The translations under genes and the position numbers were made by a program. The notes under the pieces were generated by a model. It ran no database searches, was not told where the DNA came from, and saw nothing but the letters and a program-made list of their open reading frames with translations. Shown piece by piece: positions 26,773 to 35,200 of a DNA stretch of 64,000 nucleotides. Where the stretch lies: contig NZ_JAAUVN010000001.1 in assembly GCF_012030425.1 (NCBI RefSeq), positions 1 through 64,000 on the forward strand. The letters run 5' to 3'. This DNA is from Sphingobacterium sp. B16(2022). GTDB lineage: Bacteria; Bacteroidota; Bacteroidia; Sphingobacteriales; Sphingobacteriaceae. Position 1 is the stretch's first letter. Each line of letters begins with the position of its first letter.

Positions 26773-27798
26773 TTATAATTTTTTAAGATCATTAATAAAT
26801 GCATCGACATATTGTTCGTCTGTTGCCCATGATGTTATTAATCGAATTGCAGCATTGTCTTCATCTATTTCTTTCCAGACAAAAAACAAATAATTTTCAT
26901 TGAGTTTTGTAATAATATTTTTGGGTAAAATAGGAAAGATCTGATTTGTAGTTGAATTTGTTAAGAAAGAAAAACCTTTAGCTTTAACAGTGCTTGCTAT
27001 CTTCATAGCCATTTTGTTAGCATGATCTGCCAATTCGAAATATAGGTCTTCCTTGAATAATTCAAGAAATTGTATCGCAAGTACACGTCCTTTCGCTAAC
27101 ATTGCACCTCTTTGTTTCAGTACATAATCAAAATCTTCTGCCAGATGCGGATCTTTAAAAATAACAGCTTCGCCTAATAATGCACCATTTTTCGTCCCAC
27201 CGATATAGAATACATCTGTTAATTTTGCAACATCAGCGAGTGTTAAATCATTATCTTGAGCCATTAAAGCGTGTCCCAATCGAGCACCATCAAGAAATAA
27301 CAACAAATTATGCGAAAGACAACATGCTGCCAGATCTTCTAATTCTTTTTTGAGATAGATCGTGCCGATCTCAGTTGAATTGGAAATATAAACCATCCGA
27401 GGTTTTACTACATGTGGTTTTAGTGCATATTCTTGCAATGCTCTTTCAATAGCAACTGGATTAAGTTTGCCATCAGCGGTTTCTACAGTAATTACTTTAT
27501 GGCCGGTTGCCTCAATAGCTCCTGTTTCATTAGCCGAAATATGTCCAGTTTTAGCACTGATCACCGCTTCATGGGGGCGCAAAAGAAAAGAAATAACAAT
27601 AAGGTTGGTCTGCGTACCTCCGGAAAGGAAATGTATGGTAGCTTGTGGGTTATTGATCTTATTTTTTAAAATATCTTTTGCTTGGATAGCATATTCATCT
27701 TCTCCATAACCAAGTTGTTGAACAAGATTTGTTTCTATTAATTTATTGAGAATATTTGGGTGTGTACCCTCAGAATAGTCATTTTTGAAATTGTACAT
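26773..27798 (-). CDS. Threonine aldolase-type PLP enzyme
   Basis: This 341-residue fold-type I PLP enzyme of the beta-eliminating-lyase/threonine-aldolase family should cleave L-threonine or allo-threonine to glycine and acetaldehyde. The substrate-loop motif is SEGTHPNIL, the PLP-phosphate region is LSGGTQTNL, the PLP aspartate is in LFLDGARLGHAL, and the Schiff-base lysine is in YIGGTKNGALLGEA. At 341 residues it matches the low-specificity enzymes. The family also includes related lyases, so the substrate is probable rather than certain. It is monocistronic and converges on the SusCD terminator. Confidence 0.88.
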   Translation of the reverse strand: MYNFKNDYSEGTHPNILNKLIETNLVQQLGYGEDEYAIQAKDILKNKINNPQATIHFLSGGTQTNLIVISFLLRPHEAVISAKTGHISANETGAIEATGHKVITVETADGKLNPVAIERALQEYALKPHVVKPRMVYISNSTEIGTIYLKKELEDLAACCLSHNLLLFLDGARLGHALMAQDNDLTLADVAKLTDVFYIGGTKNGALLGEAVIFKDPHLAEDFDYVLKQRGAMLAKGRVLAIQFLELFKEDLYFELADHANKMAMKIASTVKAKGFSFLTNSTTNQIFPILPKNIITKLNENYLFFVWKEIDEDNAAIRLITSWATDEQYVDAFINDLKKL

Positions 27799-27999
27799 TT
27801 TTTTATTTTAATATAACCAAGATAGGAGAGGCATAGTGGTAAATTGCTTCCTTCATTATTTATAACTTACAGCGCCACTCAATAGACCTATAAAGATAAA
27901 ATATAATTAATGATTTTATGACAGGTTAAATTTCATTGAATCGTCACAAGTTCACAATTAAAAAGGCTAAACCATATCGGAATGATCTATATTAAGCCA

Positions 28000-28045
28000 A
28001 AAATCTAAAAATCACGGAGTAATAGTCCCGTGATTTTTAGATTTT
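28000..28045 (-). terminator. Terminator of the helicase-like gene
   Basis: An 18-bp stem (28000-28017 with 28028-28045) carries a GC-rich top and an A/T-rich base. It lies 17 bp after the stop of the minus-strand gene at 28062. Confidence 0.88.
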
Positions 28046-28061
28046 ATATGAAGGAGGATAT

Positions 28062-29345
28062 TTAACCCTTTTTCTTCTTCATGGTCATCTTAGCTTTTTT
28101 ACCAGCCCCATAATTATATGTTTTGCTATTACTTTCTTTCTTTTGATGGTAAGCTGCACCACGTGTTCCATCATTATCATCATCAATTAATGAGGTATTT
28201 CCCTTTTTTGCACTGTAAATTGATAATTTTTCTGGTAAATCAAGAACTTCCATTTTTTGACCTATTGTATGCTCCATCTTTTTTATTTCAGGCAACTCCA
28301 AATCTGTTGCAAAAGTAAATGACAATTGCTCTTCTGCATTTGATTTAATGATTCGTTGTATAAGCGTATCGTTATTCTCGGGGATTTCAAAATGAAAAAT
28401 ATACGGTATTCCTGACACATCTAATACTTCAGTTCCTTCATTGGCTACGATTAATATCCGATGAGCATCCTCTTGTTTAAATAATTCGATATCAGAAATA
28501 CTTTTATCTTCAAAAAATAAGGGGTTAAATATAACGATCTCATCGTTATATTTACGGTGTAAGCTTTTCCCTAATTTTTGTGCAGTAAGTTTACTATTAA
28601 CGAAAATGATCACTTTATCAAAAACTTCGTTGTCCAGCATTAAGCTGTTGAGAAGATTGATTTTTGTTGTAAAATTTGGAACCTGATATAGAAACATATC
28701 ATGTACATTAAGTTTTTCCGCAGCAAGTTCTTCTACTTCGATCAGGGCTGGAGAAACCATAAAACCATCAATCATCTGGTGTAATTTTTCATGCTCCACT
28801 GTGCTAAAAACAAGATGTTGACACTTTTTAGCACTCTGAACAAGTTCTTTCACCGGAGTTATCATGCCATTTTTAATTACCTCTTCTGCATCATCGATAA
28901 TTATGGTATGTATTAAATTAAGATTTAAGCCCAATTTAAGGTAGACAGCTCTTGCTCTATTTGGAGTAGAAACAACGATTTCAACACCAGCGACAAGTTT
29001 TTCAATTTCTTGCTCCATACTACCTCCAGCACGTAATCCAATAATACTAAGGTCTTTATTTTTACTGATCAAATAAAATTGATCAACAATAGCCTGAACA
29101 CATTCTTGATCAGGAGCCAAAATCAAAACTTTTGGAGCATCAGGAACGTTGAATTTAAGTCCAGAAAGTACACTGAGGATATAAGTTGTTGTTTTACCTG
29201 AACCGTCAGGACCTATAGCGATAATATCTTGGCCACCTAATATCCGAGACATAGATTTCACTTGTATTTCCTTGGGTGTTAAATAACCCAAACTTTCCAT
29301 GGATTTTTGTAACCGCTTGCTTAATTTTAATTTATCGAAAGACAC
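28062..29345 (-). CDS. Degenerate DEAD-box RNA helicase-like protein
   Basis: The 427-residue protein has the two-lobe layout of DEAD-box helicases but lacks most catalytic motifs. The Q-motif (GYLTPKEIQ, 20-28) and Walker A (GPDGSGKT, 45-52) are kept. Motif Ia reads APDQECVQ, motif II reads IDDAEE instead of DEAD, motif III reads STV (181-183) instead of SAT, and motif V is altered (ANEGTEVLD). Motif VI, normally HRxGRxxR, reads QRIIKSNA (330-337). A basic tail with KKAKMTMKKKKG follows. It may bind RNA or nucleotide without unwinding. The frame is intact and well translated, so it is not a pseudogene. A -7 box lies at 29374-29381. Confidence 0.82.
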   Translation of the reverse strand: MSFDKLKLSKRLQKSMESLGYLTPKEIQVKSMSRILGGQDIIAIGPDGSGKTTTYILSVLSGLKFNVPDAPKVLILAPDQECVQAIVDQFYLISKNKDLSIIGLRAGGSMEQEIEKLVAGVEIVVSTPNRARAVYLKLGLNLNLIHTIIIDDAEEVIKNGMITPVKELVQSAKKCQHLVFSTVEHEKLHQMIDGFMVSPALIEVEELAAEKLNVHDMFLYQVPNFTTKINLLNSLMLDNEVFDKVIIFVNSKLTAQKLGKSLHRKYNDEIVIFNPLFFEDKSISDIELFKQEDAHRILIVANEGTEVLDVSGIPYIFHFEIPENNDTLIQRIIKSNAEEQLSFTFATDLELPEIKKMEHTIGQKMEVLDLPEKLSIYSAKKGNTSLIDDDNDGTRGAAYHQKKESNSKTYNYGAGKKAKMTMKKKKG

Positions 29346-29373
29346 TTTATTGTCGTATTTAATGAATAATGGA

Positions 29374-29381
29374 CAAAGTTA
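29374..29381 (-). promoter_or_regulatory. -7 promoter box of the helicase-like gene (TAACTTTG)
   Basis: The minus strand reads TAACTTTG, 28 nt before the ATG at 29345. No -33 box at the expected spacing. Confidence 0.45.
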
Positions 29382-29611
29382 CTTAAAAAATAATTGCTAA
29401 TAGACCATTACAAAGCTTTATGGCATTTTACTAAAACCATAAATTGCAATAAGAAATTGAGATCAGCATTGCATGATGATTATAGTTCTTAATCCATTAC
29501 ATCTTATGAAACCATGCGTTAATGTAAGATTGATCTCAGTAAATGTTGAAAGTTTTTCTTTTTGTTTTATTATCACTATATTTAAAGGAAAGCGAATCAT
29601 TAGAGAAAGGA

Positions 29612-30199
29612 ATGGAAATGGTCACAGACTTAGAAAAATATTCATTGGTATTTCAACCCTGTGAAAAGGGTATTCAGATGGTAAAATTTATCAAAGAAAG
29701 TTTAAAGAACAAGATTGGATGGTTTTCGAGTTGTCATTCATTAGCGCATATTACCATATGTGAATATTTAGCCAATGGTAATGATCTATCAAAGATAAAA
29801 AAACAAGTCACAGAGATTCTTAAATATGAAAATTCGCAATATGTGTATTTTGATGATTATAGTGCCTTTCCAAAAAATGGTGCTTTTTTCATTGCTCCAG
29901 CATTAAAATCTAGACAGTTTTTGAAAAATAAAATGCAGGCCATAACCAGTATCGATTTTGATACGAAAATGTTTAAAAGTACTGAACCTCATTTGACAGT
30001 CGGGCGTAAGTTGGATCAGGATAAGCTTGCTGTAGCTTTTGAAAATTTCAAAGCAATAGATTTAGATTTTTTTTGTTCTAGTATTTTCTTGCGAAGATTT
30101 AATCCCATTAAAAAACAATATGATACAATAGAAGAATTTAAATTTGGCAATCTTCCTAAACCTCCTAAAGAAGAGGGACAGTTGTCTTTTGATTTTTAA
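29612..30199 (+). CDS. 2H phosphoesterase / 2'-5' RNA ligase-like protein
   Basis: Two HxT motifs, AHITICEY and EPHLTVGR, separated by about 120 residues, place this in the 2H (LigT/cyclic phosphodiesterase) superfamily. Members cleave cyclic phosphodiesters or 2'-5' linkages, or act on RNA ends. I chose ATG 29612 (195 residues), preceded by AGAGAAAGGA. A further in-frame ATG lies at 29618. The longer frame from 29543 would add an unlikely hydrophobic segment. The C-terminus is proline- and acid-rich (KPPKEEGQLSFDF). It is divergent from the helicase-like gene, and an RNA-related partnership is only a guess. Confidence 0.8.
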   Translation: MEMVTDLEKYSLVFQPCEKGIQMVKFIKESLKNKIGWFSSCHSLAHITICEYLANGNDLSKIKKQVTEILKYENSQYVYFDDYSAFPKNGAFFIAPALKSRQFLKNKMQAITSIDFDTKMFKSTEPHLTVGRKLDQDKLAVAFENFKAIDLDFFCSSIFLRRFNPIKKQYDTIEEFKFGNLPKPPKEEGQLSFDF

Positions 30200-30287
30200 T
30201 AAAAGGATAAAAATGTAGTTTTTCGTTTTAGGATTTATATCTTTATTTCCGCAAGATAGATGGCATATTAACGACATAGCAATCCTA

Positions 30288-32168
30288 ATGAGTAAAGATC
30301 CTTACCAGCATGAAAAATCTCTTTCAGATGTGCACGAAAGTGTTGAAATCAGTAAGGGCAAATCAAAAATAAAAAAAATCCTCAGTTTTTTTGGACCGGC
30401 CTATTTAATTAGTGTAGGTTATATGGATCCTGGGAATTGGGCTACAGATTTAGCCGGGGGAAGTCAGTTTGGTTATGCCCTATTATGGGTTTTATTGATG
30501 AGTAACATCATGGCTTTACTCTTGCAGAGTCTTTGTACCCGTTTAGGAATAGTGAGAAGAAAAGATCTCGCACAGTGCAATCGGGAGACATACCCAAAGC
30601 GCATGAATTTTGTGCTTTATATCTTAGCAGAAATAGCAATCGCGGCCTGTGATCTCGCCGAAGTATTGGGAATGGCGATCGGATTAAACTTACTTTTTGG
30701 AATAGATATCCTTTGGGGCGTATTAATCAGTTTTGCAGATACATTTTTGATTATGTATCTACAGAAATTAGGAATGCGAAAGATGGAACTTTTCATTATT
30801 GGTCTAATTACGATGATTGGTATGTGCTTTATGGTAGAGATGTTTTTAGTTCAGCCTGATTTCGGTGAAGTAATGACCGGCTTTATTCCAAGCTTACCCA
30901 ATAGCGCTGCACTTTATATTGCAATAGGAATTATCGGAGCTACTGTAATGCCACATAATTTGTATTTACATTCAGCCTTGGTACAAACGCGAAAAATAGA
31001 CAGAGATGACCATTCCATAAGAAAAGCACTCAAATATAATTTTTTTGATAGTGCAATTGCCTTAAATCTCGCCTTTCTGGTTAATGCCGCTATTCTTATC
31101 CTCGCATCAGCCGCTTTTCATAAAAACGGAATGCATGATGTAGCAGATCTGGAAGATGCTTATCACTTATTGGGGAAAACATTAGGAACAGATCTCGCAC
31201 CTAAATTATTTGCAGTAGCGTTGATATTGGCAGGTCAAAGTTCTACCGTAACAGGAACCCTTGCGGGACAGATTGTAATGGAAGGATATTTGAGATTACG
31301 GATCAGTCCCACCCTTAGAAGAATTATTACTAGATTATTAGCTATTATACCAGCAGTATTGGTCATATTAATTGCTGGAGAATCTCAAGTTGGCTCTTTA
31401 TTAATTTTTAGCCAGGTTATATTAAGTATGCAGTTGGCATTTGCAGTTATTCCATTAATTCATTTTGTAAGTGATAAGGAAAAGATGGGAAATTTCGTTA
31501 TTAAGCCTTATATGCAAATATTGGCATGGCTTATAGCTATTATCATCGCCGTACTTAATATTAAACTGGTATATGAGGAAATCTCAACATGGATTATTAA
31601 ATATGATGTACTATGGTTAACTGTTTTATTAATTCTTGGGGCCGCAGGTATGATCGTTTTGTTGATTATGACCTTTATTTATCCTATACTTCATAAAAAT
31701 AGAGCAATTGTATTGGATGTCCATCCCCCATTTGAAGATTTAAAGTTTGATGAACCCATATCGTTCAATAAAGTTGTACTTGCTTTGGACTACTCAACTT
31801 CAGATACAAAAGCAGTACAGTACGCCCTTTCTATAGCTAATACGAATTCTCACTTTATCTTGGTGCATATTGTTGAAAGTGCAGGCGTGAAATATACGGG
31901 AGAAAGTACGGATGACTTAGAGTCTAGACAAGATATGGAAAGATTAGAGAAGTATGCACATTTCTTTTCCGATAGAGCCTATCAAGTTAATTTTGAACTG
32001 GGTTATAATAATCGGGTTGCTTCTATTGCGAAGATATGTGAACAATATGAGGCTGATCTTTTAATTGTTGGTAGCCATGGACATACGGGAGTTAAGGATT
32101 TTGTTTTCGGAGAAACTGTAAATAAATTGAGGCATGCAGTGAAAATACCCGTTTTTATTGCGCAATAA
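30288..32168 (+). CDS. mntH: NRAMP divalent metal transporter fused to a universal stress domain
   Basis: Residues 1-460 form an NRAMP/MntH proton-coupled Mn2+/Fe2+ importer. The TM1 metal motif is GYMDPGNWATD (Asp47, Asn50) and the TM6 motif is GATVMPHNLYLHSALV (Met221). About 11 membrane segments are seen. Residues from about 490 to 626 form a universal stress protein domain, starting NKVVLALDYSTSD. Its nucleotide-binding loop is GSHGHTGVKDFVFGETV, the G-2x-G-9x-G pattern with Glu-Thr in place of the usual final Ser. The fusion suggests that uptake is gated by cytosolic ATP or AMP, which is inference. No Mn riboswitch or MntR-like gene is seen nearby. Confidence 0.92.
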   Translation: MSKDPYQHEKSLSDVHESVEISKGKSKIKKILSFFGPAYLISVGYMDPGNWATDLAGGSQFGYALLWVLLMSNIMALLLQSLCTRLGIVRRKDLAQCNRETYPKRMNFVLYILAEIAIAACDLAEVLGMAIGLNLLFGIDILWGVLISFADTFLIMYLQKLGMRKMELFIIGLITMIGMCFMVEMFLVQPDFGEVMTGFIPSLPNSAALYIAIGIIGATVMPHNLYLHSALVQTRKIDRDDHSIRKALKYNFFDSAIALNLAFLVNAAILILASAAFHKNGMHDVADLEDAYHLLGKTLGTDLAPKLFAVALILAGQSSTVTGTLAGQIVMEGYLRLRISPTLRRIITRLLAIIPAVLVILIAGESQVGSLLIFSQVILSMQLAFAVIPLIHFVSDKEKMGNFVIKPYMQILAWLIAIIIAVLNIKLVYEEISTWIIKYDVLWLTVLLILGAAGMIVLLIMTFIYPILHKNRAIVLDVHPPFEDLKFDEPISFNKVVLALDYSTSDTKAVQYALSIANTNSHFILVHIVESAGVKYTGESTDDLESRQDMERLEKYAHFFSDRAYQVNFELGYNNRVASIAKICEQYEADLLIVGSHGHTGVKDFVFGETVNKLRHAVKIPVFIAQ

Positions 32169-32243
32169 TCTGAAATGATAATTATTTAAGATAAAAGATA
32201 CTAAACTGTTAATGATCTTTTTTATATTAGAGAATAAGATAAA

Positions 32244-35200
32244 ATGCGAATGGATAATATGAAACAGGTTTATATAGAAAGAGATGTGGCAGAATTTCTA
32301 AATCTTTCTATGTATCAAAATCAGATTACTTTTTTGAGCAATTTGATGCTCTCTTCTAAGAGCGATCAAATTTTAGAAAAAATCCGAATTGAAATTGATT
32401 CTGACGGAGCGTGGATGGAACCTTTTTCTTATGAATTAGCCTATCTACCCGTCGGATTATCTGTTAAGATACCCACGGATAAAATTATTGTCAAGCCAAT
32501 TTATTTCCTTCAATTAAGCGAGGTCGAACGAAGTACTTTTCAAATTAGAGTTTATCAGGACGAAAATTTATTAACAGAAGAAGTAGTGTCTATAGCGTTG
32601 CAACCCTTATCATTTTTTGGAGGTTTTAATACTCTTCCAGAATTATTAGCATCTTATATTACACCTAATCATCCTTACATTTATGCTGTTAAAAGTAAGG
32701 CGATTGCCTATCTAGAACAGCAAAATTTACCTGTTAAATTTGAGGGGTACCAGGCTACAGATCCATCGCGGATTCTTGAAATGATGCGGGCGATATACTA
32801 TGCTTTGCAAGCGCAAGAAATAGTATACAGCGCATTACCGCCTAGTTTTGAAGAGAATGGACAACGGCTGAGGATGGTTGATGTTATTGCAAAAAAACGT
32901 TTTGGTAATTGTATTGATATTAGTTTACTCTACGCAGCATGTTTGGAGGCGATTGATTTGAATCCAATAATAATAGTTACTAAAGGACATGCTTTCGTAG
33001 GATGTTGGCTTCATCAAGATCGATTTGCGCAGATTATTAACGAAGATAAAACCGCTATTACTAAACGTTTTGCTAAAGGAATAAGTGAAATTGTTGTTGT
33101 TGAGTCAACAAGTGTTTGTAAAGGAGCTAGTATTAACTTTAATCAGGCAATTGATCTTGCGGAAGCGAGCCTGATAGAAAGGAATGATTTCTTACTTTCC
33201 ATCGACATAAAGCGTGCGCGTGCCAGCGGTATCAAACCTCTTCCATTAAAGATAGATGATTCTTGCGATCTCGAGCATGAGTTTATACGAAATCAAGTAG
33301 ATTTGAAGATGCAAGAAGAAACGATTGAGGTAGGAAAAATTTATGAAGAATTTGAGGGAAATGGTAATAAATCCATCAGTAAGCAGAAAGTCTGGGAAAG
33401 AAAGCTGTTAGACCTGTCATTGCGCAACAATCTTCTTAATTTGCGTATGACAAAAAATATGTTACAGATTATGGATGTAAATATTCATGACCTGGAAGAC
33501 CTGTTAGTTGATGGTAAAAGTTTCTCGATCAGTGCTAGTGCAGATGCTCCCATACTGAAGCAGTACAATATCTTGAATCCTTCATTACATCCTTCATCGG
33601 CAGCATATCAATTGGCAAAAGAAGAATTAGCACATAACCGTTTATTATCTTATTATCATGCTGATGATTTAGATACAATTCTGACTCATATATCCCGAAA
33701 TGCCAAATTATCGATAGAAGAGAACGGCTCCAGTACTTTATTCTTGGCTATAGGACTGTTACAGTGGCGGGATAAAAAAACGCTTGCCCAAGTTCGATCT
33801 GCTCCAATTATATTAATTCCGGTTGAGCTGACGCGACGCTCTATCAACAGTAAATTTGTCCTCAGAAGCCGCGAAGAAGAGGCGATGATCAATATTACCT
33901 TATTAGAGTTTCTTCGTCAAGAACACGGTTTGGATCTCCGGGATCTCGAAGAGCTTCCTAAAGATGGAAAAGGAATCGATGTTGCACAATTGATCGCACA
34001 GATGCGACGAGCAATCATGGGACTTAAGGGATGGGATATTGTAGATCAGGTGATTTTGGGTAATTTCTCTTTTAACAAATTAATTCTTTGGAATGATATT
34101 GCGCACCAATCTGAAGAAATTGCAAAAAGTAGCATTGTTCGTAGCCTTATCGATGGCCAGTTGCGATTAGATATTGGAAAAGAGGAAGTTCCATTAGATT
34201 TTGATAATATAAACCCATCTGCTTTAGCGTTGCCTATAGCAACAGATGTATCCCAATTAGAAGCAATTTTCACTTCTAATCAGAATCAAAGTTTTGTTTT
34301 ACATGGTCCTCCTGGGACAGGTAAATCCCAGACGATTACTAACATTATTGCAAATGCACTTTATCAGGGCAAAAAAGTATTGTTTGTTGCTGCGAAGAAA
34401 GCCGCATTAGATGTTGTATATAAGCGATTGGCAGCAATAGGTCTATCCAATTTCTGTTTGGAACTACACTCCAATAAAGCAAAAAAATCAGATCTACTGT
34501 CACAGCTTGCAGAAACTTTGGAACAGCCGCAGTTGAAGGGTAATTTTAATTTTCAAGATGAGGCCAATCATTTAATAAATGCTAAAAAAGAGTTACAGAT
34601 TTATATTAGCCAATTGCATAAACAGCAACCTATTGGCTGGAGTTTGTACGATAGTATTACAGCATTAACAACTTTAGAATCTTATCAGTTCGCTAAAATC
34701 GATCTCCCTAAAACATTTTTTGATTCTTTGACAAATGAGAAATGGCGAACATGGAAAGATCTGGTAATCGATTTAAATTCTGTTTCAAAGATTATCGCTA
34801 ATCCTATTCAGAATCCGTTCAAAGGTATTGCTCTTGTGCAATACTCAAGTGCTATCCAACAGGAAGTTGTATCCTCTGCTGTAGAATTAAATCATACTCT
34901 GTTGGAGTATGGGCAATTGCTACGTCAGTTCATATCAAATTTTGATATGCCGATTCAGAACTTATCTTGGTCAGATTTATATTTATTCGATCAGCTTATT
35001 AAGTCCTTAACGGAACTTCCTGAGACGGATTTATCGCTTTGGAAGATGCTATTAAGCAAATCGCAAGAAGAGCGATTACAGAAATGGATCTCTCATTTTG
35101 AAATATATCAGAGCAGACGTCAGGTTTTATTAAATCATGCTCACAAAAGCGTGCTCGATGCTAATTTGACAGCATTAGAATCTTTATGGAATGAGGCAAA

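Noticed and set aside
30200..30287. Mn riboswitch or MntR-type operator before the NRAMP gene
   Set aside because: The 88-bp gap is AT-rich, without a conserved riboswitch core or clear palindrome.
32169..32243. Partner defence genes next to the Hhe-like gene
   Set aside because: The neighbours are a metal transporter and an outer-membrane barrel. No methylase, specificity subunit or second nuclease is present, so a multi-gene restriction system is not supported.
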